Shown here: positions 25,837 through 35,369 of the stretch, piece by piece
Numbering within the stretch: the stretch's first letter is position 1
Layout of the letters: every line of letters begins with the position of its first letter
DNA from: Roseomonas aerilata DSM 19363
GTDB lineage: Bacteria > Pseudomonadota > Alphaproteobacteria > Acetobacterales > Acetobacteraceae
Direction of reading: 5' to 3'
NCBI RefSeq assembly: GCF_000711725.1
Contig: NZ_JONP01000019.1
Span: 1-64,000 of the forward strand
DNA length: 64,000 bases
Position numbers and translations under genes: made by a program
The notes under the pieces: generated by a model
Told to the model about the DNA's origin: nothing
Database searches by the model: none
Seen by the model: the letters and a program-made list of their open reading frames with translations, nothing else

Positions 25837-27131
25837 GATGCCGCGCCCAGGCAGAGCACGCGGACGGTCACCTTCTGCGCCTGGGCCGTAACGTCGGCCT
25901 GGGACAGGTCGGGGCCGCGCCGCTCCATCACCGGCTCCACGTTGTGGGCCTGGAGAAAGCCGAGAGCGACAGATCCCTTCATCGCGAAGTTCACGTTCTG
26001 CGGGATGTCGCCCGAGGCAACGGCGACGTTCACCGCATTGAGTTTGCTCTGCACCACCCCGACTAGGCGTCCCCCCATGTCGAGTAGCGGCCCGCCCGAA
26101 TTTCCGGGCTGCACCGGGGCGCTGATCTGGAGCATGCGGCTGTCGTCCCGCAGCCCAACCAGTGCACTGACGTTACCGAAAGTGACGTTGCCGGTGGATG
26201 CCAGCAGCCCACCGAGGGGGTAGCCGAAGGCAACGACTGCCTCCCCGTTCCGAAGGGCTTCCAACCGGAGGCTCGCCACATTCGGCAGTGGGGTGGCCAC
26301 TCTGAGGAGGGCGAGATCGTTCCTCGAATCCCGGCCGACCACGTCGGCTGCCACAGCTGACGCACCGATCTGGATTACCTTCAGGCTGCGGCAGCTCTCG
26401 ATGACGTGGTCGGCGGTCAGAATGTGCCCTGCATCCGAGACGACGACACCGCTTCCGGAGCCGGTTACCCTGCTCTCGTCGGAAGCCGCTGGCGCAGGGC
26501 TGGGGGGCCGTTGGGCGGCCTGGGCTGACTGAGGCGGCGGTGCTGCGGCCAGCGGCGGAGTAGCCCGAGCGGGGAAGGTCACCTCGCCCGCGCGGACCTT
26601 CTGCGCACAACCGATGAGTTCCGCGAGCGCGCCGTAGGTTCCGCGGAGGGCGTAGCGCTGCAGCGTCCCGTCCACCACAACGTTCAGGGCCCGACCCTCT
26701 CCCAGCCGCCGGAAGGTGCTGGCACCCGAGCGGTTCAGCACCGAGCCTACATCGAGGAAGAGGCCTGTCGGCGTAACCCGTCCGGCAAAGGCGAACTCCG
26801 GCTCGTCATCGACCCAAGCCCTGACGCCTCCCGTCTGGTTGCTGGGCACCCACTCCGGCAAGCGAGGTCCCTTAGAGATGTGGAGACCCAGCATCATCCC
26901 TGTGTTCAGCAGGATCTCCACCCGATCGCCGGTCGAGAACTCGCTGAGGGCCGAGCAGCCTGCGGGCGCGTTGCCCGAGGATGGGAAGGCCACTCCGTAC
27001 CAGGACGCGACGGCGAACTGCGGCACGTCCTGAGCAGGGGCAGGCAGCGCCCAAGCGAGGACGAGGAAGGTTACAGCGGCAGCGACCTGACCTCGTTGAC
27101 GCACTCGCGTCGCCCATCCAGACTCTCTCAT
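25833..27131 (-). CDS. Exported trypsin-like serine protease (S1C, DegP-like)
   Basis: Start ATG 27131 gives the signal peptide MRESGWATRVRQRGQVAAAV and a following hydrophobic segment; a longer frame to 27200 lacks sense. The C-terminal 220 residues are a chymotrypsin-fold protease with the triad His in LTADHVIE, Asp in RNDLALLRV and Ser in QPGNSGGPLLD. No PDZ domain follows, unlike DegP/DegQ. The N-terminal 200 residues are an unrecognised beta-rich domain (FAGRVTPTGLFLDVGSVLNR), joined by an Ala/Pro linker. It probably works in the periplasm, and overlaps the downstream TonB-C gene by four bases, so the two form an operon. Confidence 0.85.
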   Translation of the reverse strand: MRESGWATRVRQRGQVAAAVTFLVLAWALPAPAQDVPQFAVASWYGVAFPSSGNAPAGCSALSEFSTGDRVEILLNTGMMLGLHISKGPRLPEWVPSNQTGGVRAWVDDEPEFAFAGRVTPTGLFLDVGSVLNRSGASTFRRLGEGRALNVVVDGTLQRYALRGTYGALAELIGCAQKVRAGEVTFPARATPPLAAAPPPQSAQAAQRPPSPAPAASDESRVTGSGSGVVVSDAGHILTADHVIESCRSLKVIQIGASAVAADVVGRDSRNDLALLRVATPLPNVASLRLEALRNGEAVVAFGYPLGGLLASTGNVTFGNVSALVGLRDDSRMLQISAPVQPGNSGGPLLDMGGRLVGVVQSKLNAVNVAVASGDIPQNVNFAMKGSVALGFLQAHNVEPVMERRGPDLSQADVTAQAQKVTVRVLCLGAAS

Positions 27132-27294
27132 ACCGAGACTTGTACCCAGCGTCGTTTGATGATCCGTGCCTACTTTGCTTGGAACAAGCCGAATTTGCAA
27201 CGAAATAGATCCAGGTGAGCGGCTACTTCAGGCTTCAGCCTCACCCGCTCGGCGGGGCACCTAACGTGTCGACGCACCGTTGCTCGTTGCGAGA

Positions 27295-29187
27295 TCAGGT
27301 TCCCATCGCAACCATTTCTCCCGATTTTCCCTTTCCCGGCGTGACCGGGAGGGCGACAGCCTGCCTACCTTCCTCGGGATCTGACGGCGTTTCCACCTCC
27401 TGGGCATGCCACAGCGCGGCGTAGTATCCGCCTTGGGCGAGCAGCACGGCATGTCGGCCGCGCTCCACGATGCGTCCGTCTTCCATGACCGCGATCTCGT
27501 CGGCGTCACGAATGGTGGAGAGGCGGTGGGCGATGACCAGGGTGGTGACGCCGCGCGCCGCCGCCTCCAGCCCGGACTGGATGGCGCGCTCCGTCCGCGT
27601 GTCGAGCGAGGCCGTCGCCTCGTCTAGCAGCAGCAGGCGAGGGCGCTTGAGCACAGCTCGGGCGATGGCCACCCGCTGCTTCTCGCCCCCTGAGAGCCGC
27701 AGGCCGCGCTCGCCCACCACCGTATCCCAGCCATCGGGCAGGGCCTCGGCTACCGTGTCTAGCTCAGCGGTACGCGCGGCCTCCAGCATTGCCGCCTCAT
27801 CCGCCTCCGGCCGGGCGAAGAGGAGATTTGCGCGCAGCGTGTCATGGAACAGGATCGTGTCCTGCGGCACCACAGCCACGGCCTCACGGAGGGCCGAGAG
27901 GGAGAGATCCGCTACCGGCACGCCGTCCAGCCGGATCGTGCCCCCGTCCGGGCGATAGAGGCCGCAGAGCAGCCGCGCCAGGGTGGATTTGCCCGAGCCC
28001 GAGCGCCCGACCACGGCCAGCTTGTGACCGGCCGGGATAGCGAGATCGATGCCGTGCAGCACGGGGCGGCGCGGGTCGTAACCGAAGCGCAGGCCCTCCA
28101 CCTGCACGGCGACGGGGCCTTCGCCAGACAAGGTGCGCGCTCCGGGGGAGAAGGTTGTCTCGTCCGGCTCGGCCATCAGGTCCCGCAGCCTAGCGGTGAG
28201 GTCCAGGCCCTGCACGATCTCCCGGGCCATGTTGCCCAGCCGCTCGACGGGTCCGACCACCTGAAGGACGTAGGCATTCACCAGAACGAAGCCCCCCGGA
28301 GTCATGCGCCCCGCCGCCACCTCGCGCGCCGCCAGCAACAGGGTCGCGCCCAGTGCGAGGGTGAAGAGCACCGACAGGGTCAGGCCGTTGCGGGTGGCTG
28401 CCCGGTTATAGATGTCCCAGGCCGCCCCCCCACGGGCGAAGGCCTCGCCGATGCGGCCCTCCACCAGCGCCTCGCGGGCGAAGAGCTTCACCGTCTCCTG
28501 GCTCGCCAGCGCATCGGCGGCCACGCCCTGGGCCTCCGCGTCGGCACGGGCGGCGGTACGGAAGCTCTCGCGCTGGCGCTGGAGACCGCGGTGGAAGACG
28601 AGGCCATAGGCGACGGCGAAGGCGAGCAGCACGCCGACCAGCGTGGCCGGGACAGCGGCGGCAAGCAGCACGGTGGCAACGGTGCTGATCTCGACCACGA
28701 ATGGCATGGCGGTAAAGACGGCGGCGTCCATCATACGTCTCCAGCCGCGCACTCCGTCGGTGACGGTGCGCGCCAGCTCCCCCGCTTTGCGGCCGAGGTG
28801 CACGGCGTGGGGCAGGGCGAGGGCGTGGGCGTAGGCGCGGCGGTAGAGGTCGCGCTCCAGCCCGCGGGCAACCTCCCCGTGCGCGAGCGACACGCCCTGC
28901 CGAAGAGCGCGCGACAGCCCAGCCATGGCAGAATAAGCAATGACCGCCAACAGGCCTGCCTCAAGGTGCCCCGTCGTCAGCCGATCTACCGCCGTCGTCA
29001 GCGCGAGGGGTGCCAAGCCCTGCACGCCCGCCCCCAATGCGACCAGGGCGGCGACGAGCAGCAGCCGACGCCGGTGCGCGGCCGGAAGGCCCTGCCAGAG
29101 CACCGCGTGGAACTGCCGCACCACGTCGCGGAATGGAAAAGGGCGTTCGAGGCCGGTTGGCGGGCGCAGGTCCATGCCAACTAACAT
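27295..29187 (-). CDS. ABC exporter, fused permease-ATPase (Atm1/HMT-like)
   Basis: 630 residues. The N-terminal half has about six membrane helices (ABC type I exporter fold). The C-terminal nucleotide-binding domain has Walker A VVGRSGSGKSTLAR, Q-loop VVPQDTILF, signature LSGGEKQR, Walker B LLLLDEATASLD and switch His in VIAHRLSTI. NAYVLQVVGPVERLGNMARE before the ATPase domain is typical of the Atm1/heavy-metal-tolerance branch, which exports glutathione-linked sulphur or metal compounds. Substrate here is not determinable. ATG 29187 with a second ATG at 29175. It stands alone, and is GC-rich with host-like codon use. Confidence 0.88.
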   Translation of the reverse strand: MLVGMDLRPPTGLERPFPFRDVVRQFHAVLWQGLPAAHRRRLLLVAALVALGAGVQGLAPLALTTAVDRLTTGHLEAGLLAVIAYSAMAGLSRALRQGVSLAHGEVARGLERDLYRRAYAHALALPHAVHLGRKAGELARTVTDGVRGWRRMMDAAVFTAMPFVVEISTVATVLLAAAVPATLVGVLLAFAVAYGLVFHRGLQRQRESFRTAARADAEAQGVAADALASQETVKLFAREALVEGRIGEAFARGGAAWDIYNRAATRNGLTLSVLFTLALGATLLLAAREVAAGRMTPGGFVLVNAYVLQVVGPVERLGNMAREIVQGLDLTARLRDLMAEPDETTFSPGARTLSGEGPVAVQVEGLRFGYDPRRPVLHGIDLAIPAGHKLAVVGRSGSGKSTLARLLCGLYRPDGGTIRLDGVPVADLSLSALREAVAVVPQDTILFHDTLRANLLFARPEADEAAMLEAARTAELDTVAEALPDGWDTVVGERGLRLSGGEKQRVAIARAVLKRPRLLLLDEATASLDTRTERAIQSGLEAAARGVTTLVIAHRLSTIRDADEIAVMEDGRIVERGRHAVLLAQGGYYAALWHAQEVETPSDPEEGRQAVALPVTPGKGKSGEMVAMGT

Positions 29188-29486
29188 GGCGGCGTAGTTT
29201 CATGAGCGAAGGCTCACACCTCAGTTTTGACCCTCGTCGGCTTCGAACTGATTGCTCTCCAGAACACCGTCTTCCAGTTGTGGAAGCCTGCCGCAAGCGA
29301 GTCTCCTTTAATGGAGTGGAGCGGTTCAATTGGGCACGGAAGCTGCACCTTGCCTTCCGAAAATTTTTCGGTGGAACGGAAGAAGCTCCTGACCCGCAGT
29401 CTTGAACTGCTTCTTGTAGCCGGAGCCGTGACCCGTCCGTTGCCGCCTTCGCCGAAATGATGGCGGTAGCTCTTCTAGAACGCTTC

Positions 29487-30251
29487 CTACCTCCGCGTCG
29501 GTCCTCCTCCCCGTGGTGCGACGTTCTGACGCACCACGCCTGGCTGCGGCATGCCGAGGTAATCCCGTGCGTTCCTTGCGGCCGCCTCGATGCGCTCGCG
29601 CAGGCGCGGGCAGTCCTGTAGGTTATCGGGCCCGCGTCCGGAGTTCATCGTGTTGAACGCATCGCGGTAGTAGTCTCTCCAGCCCGCGTCACTGACCTTG
29701 GCCAAGTAGATCTCGAATTGGGCGACGTCATCGGTGCGCGGCCAGCTGCACGCGGATGCCGTGCTCGTCCTGGAGGCGATCTTGAGGACCGCGTCGTAGG
29801 TTTCCTTAACCCCGGGACCGCACAGGGCTGATCGGGGTGCGCCCTCCACGCCCGCGCGCTCGCAATCCCAGCCGCCCAACTCGGCATGATTGGAGTTTCG
29901 GTTGCGGGTGTACATGGCGAGGTAGGGGTAGCGACCGGCACCGTCCCTGGAGAACCACTGGCGGCGCGGCATGGTGGGCGGGGTTGGGTCCTGGGCGGCG
30001 TAGAAGTAGAGAAAGCAGATCCTGGGCGAGTTGGGCTGGCCGCAGAGTTGCTCTGAGGCCCGATCGTAGACGGCCCGGGTGCGCTCCAGTCCCTCGGCCA
30101 GGCGGACGAACTTGACGTCGGCGGCCCCCTCAATACCACCTACCACCGTCCACTCCGGTGGCGCCGCTGGTGTTCTTTCCCCGAAGAGGGCAATGGCGGC
30201 CAAGCTCAAACCAAAGGCCCCTGCGATCGCCACGCCTATCGCTTTCTGCAC
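29487..30251 (-). CDS. Hypothetical exported protein
   Basis: 254 residues from ATG 30251. The N-terminal hydrophobic MQKAIGVAIAGAFGLSLAAI acts as signal peptide or anchor. The mature part has six or so cysteines (LCGQPNSPRICFLYF, WDCERAG, ALCGPGVKE, SACSW, DCPRL) that could form disulphides in the periplasm. No catalytic motif recognised. It ends in a Pro/Arg/Gly-rich tail. Isolated on the minus strand between the ABC exporter and the DUF2252 gene. Function unknown. Confidence 0.65.
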   Translation of the reverse strand: MQKAIGVAIAGAFGLSLAAIALFGERTPAAPPEWTVVGGIEGAADVKFVRLAEGLERTRAVYDRASEQLCGQPNSPRICFLYFYAAQDPTPPTMPRRQWFSRDGAGRYPYLAMYTRNRNSNHAELGGWDCERAGVEGAPRSALCGPGVKETYDAVLKIASRTSTASACSWPRTDDVAQFEIYLAKVSDAGWRDYYRDAFNTMNSGRGPDNLQDCPRLRERIEAAARNARDYLGMPQPGVVRQNVAPRGGGPTRR

Positions 30252-30692
30252 TTGGCCGCCTCCAGTTCATCGTTGAGGATCATACCAGGGAACGCACTTC
30301 CGCCTGGAACAGTGGGCGCCCTGCTTGCGAGCGTCAGACGCTGGTCATCGCCACTATGGTCAAGCTCATGACACTGGCGAGCACCCAGCGAGCGCTCTTG
30401 CGCCTTGCCAAGTGAGATCTCAGGTTATCAGTTGGCACAGCGAATTTGCTGATCGAAAAACCAGACCGAACTTGACGCGGTGGGCACCGTAGGACCGACG
30501 ACCTCGGCGGCGCGAAGCGCAGCAAGCGGTCAGCTTTATCGCCTTTTATTTTCCCGACCATAGTTTATGGCCGTGAGAATAATTGGGGGTAATGCCACGT
30601 GAGGCCGTCCGGCGTGCCGAGCACCCGCGGAAAGAACATACCGAGGCACCAGGGGGAGAAGAGGCGAAACGGTCGCACAATCTCCCTAGTTC
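30252..30692. other. Intergenic region without a supported gene
   Basis: A 75-codon minus-strand frame (30334-30561) with an Arg-rich start and hydrophobic end is present but lacks a ribosome-binding site and any family likeness. Nothing else stands out. Confidence 0.4.
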
Positions 30693-31895
30693 CTACTGAG
30701 AACGGTCAGCGAACAGCTTCTGCTCCGTCGCCACTGCTCGAGCAGCACGCCGCGCGGCGTCCGCTAGCCAGCCCTTGCTCCGTCGCGCGAGGTCACGCTG
30801 AAGCCGATCCGCCTCACCGCCGCAGCCGAGGTGGACTGATGCGAGGTCTCGCGCCATGGCCCCAAGCATATCTGTACTGAGCAGAACATCCTGCCCAAGC
30901 CTTCCTTCCGTGCCGTCCTCGTTCTCGGGCAGGAGGGGCTTCTCGGTCTCAATCTTGCGGTTGTTGGGGGAGAGCCTGCGTATAGCCACGCCGTCGGTCA
31001 CGTCGTGCCACGGGTCGGGGGCCCGGAACCGACCGGTTGCGATCTCCATGCAACGGATGGCGCGGCCCCTGTCCGTATGTGCGCGGGTCCAGCCTGATGG
31101 GACGATGCCCTTGGCTTCCCGTATTACCCAGTCGCCTTGCCATTTTGCTTCTGCCACCCAGCGCGGGCGCCCAAGACTGCCCAGCCCTGCACATTGGGCC
31201 CACATTCGGGGTTCGTCCGAGCCCGCCGGAAGAGCTGCGCGGAGGGCTGCCGCGTAGCGTGGCCAGAGGGTGGGACGCTCATCGGCAGGGAGTGCTTCAA
31301 ACCGCTTCCGCTTCTTTTTCAGCTTGTCCCAGAACTCCTGGCGGTGCCCTTCAGCAACCACGACGAGTTGCCGCAACCAAGCTAGGTCCCGGTCCAGCAC
31401 CGCGGGCCCAGGGTTATCCAGACCGGCAGTGTAGCCGCTCAGGAGGGCCTCCTCGATCTGGGCGGCGTCCTGACCAGCAGGGGAAGCTGCCAGAAGGCCG
31501 CTTGTGGCCAAGCGGAGGAGGTCCAGGGCATAGGGCATCTCGGCCGCCTCGTCGAAGTCGTTCACGCCCCAGACGAGCCGCCCGTCCGCATCGCGCCAAG
31601 TTCCAAAGTTCTCGAGGTGTATGTCTCCAACCGCAAGCAGGCTGGGCGCGTCGGCCAGCTCCGGCGAGATCTCCAGAACGATCTCAGCCCAGCGCCAGTA
31701 GGTGGCTCGGAGAAAGGGGAACGGTCCTCTCCGCATCTCGGCCCGTTTCTTGGTCAAGTCCTTTGCGACCACCTCGGGGCCGAGCTCGGCTTTGAGGTAG
31801 GCCTCGTAGCCGCTCGTCGATGCCAGTATGTCCACTGTCCTGCTCCGCCGCAGCATAGGGTGGCCTAGTAGGCTGATTGTTCGCAGTCCCCGCAA
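30693..31895 (-). CDS. DUF2252-family protein (kinase-like fold)
   Basis: 400 residues; ATG 31856 may be the true start as the first 13 residues are poorly coding. The DUF2252 landmarks are LAVGDIHLENFGTW and WGVNDFDEAAEMPYALDLLR, equivalent to the HGDxHxxN and DFD-like catalytic loop motifs of phosphotransferase-like kinases. RWVAEAKWQGDWVIREAKGI and a C-terminal helical part (LASVHLGCGG) follow. Members are uncharacterised, and small-molecule kinase activity is assumed from fold. Usual family length is about 400-450, so it appears complete. No operon partner within 60 bases on the same strand except the amidohydrolase upstream. Confidence 0.8.
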   Translation of the reverse strand: MRGLRTISLLGHPMLRRSRTVDILASTSGYEAYLKAELGPEVVAKDLTKKRAEMRRGPFPFLRATYWRWAEIVLEISPELADAPSLLAVGDIHLENFGTWRDADGRLVWGVNDFDEAAEMPYALDLLRLATSGLLAASPAGQDAAQIEEALLSGYTAGLDNPGPAVLDRDLAWLRQLVVVAEGHRQEFWDKLKKKRKRFEALPADERPTLWPRYAAALRAALPAGSDEPRMWAQCAGLGSLGRPRWVAEAKWQGDWVIREAKGIVPSGWTRAHTDRGRAIRCMEIATGRFRAPDPWHDVTDGVAIRRLSPNNRKIETEKPLLPENEDGTEGRLGQDVLLSTDMLGAMARDLASVHLGCGGEADRLQRDLARRSKGWLADAARRAARAVATEQKLFADRSQ

Positions 31896-31954
31896 CTGAT
31901 GCTGCTCTGGCCCATCGAAATGCTTGAACCGGGCATCCCGACATCCCTGAATCC

Positions 31955-33805
31955 TCAGGCAGTAGGCGGTGGACTATCCCAGAGCGCGAGCCGTGAGGGA
32001 TCCAAGTCGCGCTTGCGGTAGAATTCCTCAAGCCTCAGCCGGGTCTTTGGTTTTTGACCATCCGCGACAGCGATGCCAAGGAACCGTGCCGCGTGCCCAC
32101 CGAGGAAGCCGCGGCGCTGCATCGATGTCATGTTGAGCTGTTCGGGCAGCTTGTCTCTCATTGCCCTATAGAAGTCCTTTGCGGCCAGACTGCGGGAAAG
32201 CATGACCCAGTCGGTGCCGTACATGAGCCTGTCCACGGCTCCAGCGTTGGTTTGCCGGGCCAGGAGATCTCTCACGATCGGCATGATCTGGGCGTCCTGA
32301 TCCGTGTCCCGTTGGGTTCGGTGGGCAATGGCATCGTAGTCTGCCAGATCGGCGTAGACATTCGGATACCCTCGCGACAGGAGGCCAACTGCATGGCTTG
32401 GCCAGGATGTCGGTGGTCCGGACTTTCCAAGATGCCAGACGCCGCCGAGGTGACCGAGGTTGAGGCGAATTGACTGCCAGCGCCCGTTGTCGTGGTCGAG
32501 CATCTCCTTCCAGAAAGCGGGCGAACCCCTCCGTCCCGCTTCCGGGGTTGGGTTCTGGCTTTCCGAGGTATGAGCCATGATCGCCACGTCCTCGGCGAGA
32601 CACCAATCGTAAAGCTCGGCAAGAGCCCGATCGAGCTTCGTTCCATCAGCATCAAGGCCGCGGAGGCTGGCGGGAAACGGCTCGTTCTTCCACCGGGCAG
32701 CATTCCCGGAGGGGTAGAAGCCCAACACTGGGTAGAGCTTTACGCCTACAAAGCCCTGCTCCTGGACGGCATACTTGACGACGTCCAAGGGCGTCATGCC
32801 CCTGGAGCGGGAGGACGCATTGGCCTCGTCCCTGACCTGCCGCCAGGGGCAGAATGGTACAAAGGGATGGATGCCATAAGCTTGGCCGGGCGTAGCCGCG
32901 ATCTCGCCCATGACGTCGACCTGATCGGGAAGCGAGCTGACGTTGAGCTGGTCAAGGGGCCCCTCTGTCAGCCACATCGTGAAGTCGATGACCGCGGGTG
33001 TGAAGAGGCGGACCTCGCGGCCGCTGCCATCATCTGGGAGCTGGACCAGCCGCTTTACGAGTTCGGAACGGGAGAGACCCAAGAAGCCACCAAGGCGTAG
33101 CACGCCGACTACTTCCTCGGGCCCCCTCATGATGTCCTCCACGAGTTGACGGATGCTGAAGCGCCGCCGCGTCGGACTGTTATCGAATGTGCGAAGGGAA
33201 GGGCGCCCTGTGAGGATGTCGAGTAATAGCTGGCGCTCTTCCTCAGTCGGCTCCGAAGCGGACCTGAGCTCCGGCCGCGTCACACCCAGGGAGAACAGCT
33301 CCCGCCGAACGGCCGATCCCGGCCGATCATCTAGGTATCGTGGTAGAGCGAACTGTAGCGCGTCGCGTAGAACTTGGTCGTCTGTACGGGTGTCGCTCGG
33401 CGAACCTCGATCAGGCTGGGTCGAGAATGTTCGCGCGCCGCGGGAGCCCCTGAGCCGCGCGAGTTCGGCTGAGGGCGTGAGTGCGGGCAGCCTGAGCATA
33501 TGGCCGAGAAGCAGCGTTAGGGCGTTGGACGCTGGGCCAAGGACCGGAGCGTGCTCGATGGCCTCCGGAACATAGATGTGTTGGATGAAGCCAGTGATTG
33601 GCAAATCCCGCGCATTGAAGACATGGCAATGGACATCGATCGCAGCCAGGGGTGTCGTTGGCTCAGTAGGCGGAGCAACGACGGGGCTGGGAGTGGGGAC
33701 ACACCCTGCCGACAGACCGAGTGCGGCCAGGATCCTGCTGCTCGAGAGAACATTGCGCCGTGTTGTGGTGCTACCGGCGTGCTTCAAGTCGGCTTGATCG
33801 GACAT
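31955..33805 (-). CDS. Exported amidohydrolase-type metal-dependent hydrolase
   Basis: 616 residues from ATG 33805 (GGGGAG six bases before; the ATG at 33811 lacks spacing). The N-terminus has an Arg pair then a hydrophobic stretch ending LGLSAGC, so it is probably a lipoprotein or Tat-exported. AAIDVHCHVFNARD is the first metal-binding HxH of the amidohydrolase barrel. VAIMAHTSES, LNLGHLGGVW and LMYGTDWVML supply the later His and Asp ligands. The family (amidohydrolase_2) includes decarboxylases and lactonases; the substrate is unknown. The central 150 residues (SIRQLVEDIMRG) are an insertion beyond the usual about 300-residue barrel. Upstream of the DUF2252 gene by 60 bases, possibly co-transcribed. 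Confidence 0.8.
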   Translation of the reverse strand: MSDQADLKHAGSTTTRRNVLSSSRILAALGLSAGCVPTPSPVVAPPTEPTTPLAAIDVHCHVFNARDLPITGFIQHIYVPEAIEHAPVLGPASNALTLLLGHMLRLPALTPSAELARLRGSRGARTFSTQPDRGSPSDTRTDDQVLRDALQFALPRYLDDRPGSAVRRELFSLGVTRPELRSASEPTEEERQLLLDILTGRPSLRTFDNSPTRRRFSIRQLVEDIMRGPEEVVGVLRLGGFLGLSRSELVKRLVQLPDDGSGREVRLFTPAVIDFTMWLTEGPLDQLNVSSLPDQVDVMGEIAATPGQAYGIHPFVPFCPWRQVRDEANASSRSRGMTPLDVVKYAVQEQGFVGVKLYPVLGFYPSGNAARWKNEPFPASLRGLDADGTKLDRALAELYDWCLAEDVAIMAHTSESQNPTPEAGRRGSPAFWKEMLDHDNGRWQSIRLNLGHLGGVWHLGKSGPPTSWPSHAVGLLSRGYPNVYADLADYDAIAHRTQRDTDQDAQIMPIVRDLLARQTNAGAVDRLMYGTDWVMLSRSLAAKDFYRAMRDKLPEQLNMTSMQRRGFLGGHAARFLGIAVADGQKPKTRLRLEEFYRKRDLDPSRLALWDSPPPTA

Positions 33806-34016
33806 AGGCATCTCCCCGGCACGACGACGGGATGTGAGCAGGATTTCAGTTCTGATGCCACAAAGTTAAGCTGGCGCTGCTCAAGCAGCCTCAGGGTAAC
33901 CACTGCCGAAAGTACTGAGCCACCATCTCGGGTCTGACCTCCTATAGAAAGCCTCCTGCTTTGGCAGGGAGGTTGAGCATGTCACTCTGCGTGTTCAGCG
34001 GTCCGGGGAGACAAGA

Positions 34017-35369
34017 ATGCGGCGAACTGCTCTTGCACTGGCGACCGTATTGGGGATCCTCACTGCGTCGGCAGCCTTAGCGCAACCCGCCTCCAAGCCA
34101 TCCCAGCCTGTAGTCCTGACCCCCGATGCCGAGGATGCATTCTCCACCCTTCTGGAGGACCTCCGGCTCTTCCGGGACCGGGTGACCCTGCTCGGCTACG
34201 AGTTCAACGCTATCTCGGGGGCCCACTGTTTCTCGTTCGCGACGCCTAACCCTTACAGCGGGCGTCCTCAGCGGGGGCAGGCAGGGGTGAGACCAGACGG
34301 CACTGTCGTTCCCGGTGGGTCACTGTGCACCCAGTACGAAGCCAACCGGGCGCCGCCTCCGAGAGAGCCCGAACTCCCGATGACCGCTTGGCGCTCGGTG
34401 GAGGAAGCGCTGGCCCAGTGCTCGGACCGGAGTGCAGTTCTTCCGCCCTCACGGGAGAATGACGACGAGGGGATAGCCCCACAGCGCCACATCAAGACGG
34501 CGACGAGTGGGCAGGTTGGTCCTCTGCATTGGCGGATCTGCCGGGGATGGTCAGGCCCCGTCTCTACCGGCACCAGGGTCTCTGCCATGGTGTTCTTCGA
34601 GGGTAACCGAGGCCCACCCGTTCTGACCCGCAGCGTTGAATTCGGGAATGTGGGAGTACCCGTTGAGACCGAGGGGCGTATCGTCGTCCCGATCACGGGT
34701 ACAGGGAGTTGGCCTGTTCCCCTCGACTTTGTGGTCTACCGCCAGGGGCTTGAGTGGGCAGCCAGGCCGGAAGGGCATCTCAATGAAGGGCTCAGGCAGC
34801 AGCTCCGCTCCATCGACAGCGGCTCGATCGCCCGCGTGGCCGCCCAGGTGACCTTCTCGCCCGAGACGCGCAGCTTTTCCGCTCAGATCCTGCGTCCAGG
34901 AGAGGGACACTGCTGCCCCACTGGGGGGCAGGCGAGGGGGCAGCTCGCATGGGAGGGCACGGAGCTCAAGCTGCAACGGGTAGTCGTCGCCCGTATCGGT
35001 GTTCCCACCCGGCGCTACGACCTCAGAGCGGGGCGGTGGACTGAAATGCCCTTGGGTGACGAGTGGACCCTCGAGGAACACCTCAGCGCTTGTTGGCGTG
35101 GTCAGGCGCCTCGAGACATCGACAACCGGTTTGCGGTTAGGGCCCGCATCTCTCCTGATGGACGCATTGAAAGTCTGGAGCACGACCGCGCACGGCTGGC
35201 AGAAACCCGCTTTCCCCGTGTTGACCGCGTCCCGGCCGAGGCTCGTGAAGCACGGACCTTTAGCTATATCCAGGGTGTGCTAGCCCGCTGTCCTATCCCC
35301 AAGGAATACGCTGGCCTGGTGAATGGTCGGGTTCAGGAAGGGATCCTCCGTGGTCCCGTAGCGCGTTAG
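34017..35369 (+). CDS. Hypothetical exported protein
   Basis: 450 residues, ATG 34017 six bases after GGGGAG. Signal peptide MRRTALALATVLGILTASAA cut near ALAQ. The mature protein is beta-rich with several Cys (GAHCFSFA, GHCCPTGG, RCPIPKE), and no recognised catalytic motif. GEGHCCPTGGQARGQLAWEG is reminiscent of small-lipoprotein-like beta repeats. Host-like GC content. The next gene on the right is the Tn7-like tnsA after 460 bases. Function unknown. Confidence 0.7.
   Translation: MRRTALALATVLGILTASAALAQPASKPSQPVVLTPDAEDAFSTLLEDLRLFRDRVTLLGYEFNAISGAHCFSFATPNPYSGRPQRGQAGVRPDGTVVPGGSLCTQYEANRAPPPREPELPMTAWRSVEEALAQCSDRSAVLPPSRENDDEGIAPQRHIKTATSGQVGPLHWRICRGWSGPVSTGTRVSAMVFFEGNRGPPVLTRSVEFGNVGVPVETEGRIVVPITGTGSWPVPLDFVVYRQGLEWAARPEGHLNEGLRQQLRSIDSGSIARVAAQVTFSPETRSFSAQILRPGEGHCCPTGGQARGQLAWEGTELKLQRVVVARIGVPTRRYDLRAGRWTEMPLGDEWTLEEHLSACWRGQAPRDIDNRFAVRARISPDGRIESLEHDRARLAETRFPRVDRVPAEAREARTFSYIQGVLARCPIPKEYAGLVNGRVQEGILRGPVAR

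Noticed and set aside
27210-27260. Terminator after the ABC exporter gene
   Set aside because: Some inverted bases are present but no stem longer than five pairs and no T-tract in either direction.
30334-30561. 75-codon minus-strand frame
   Set aside because: No ribosome-binding site, Arg-rich start and no similarity to any family I know; probably chance.
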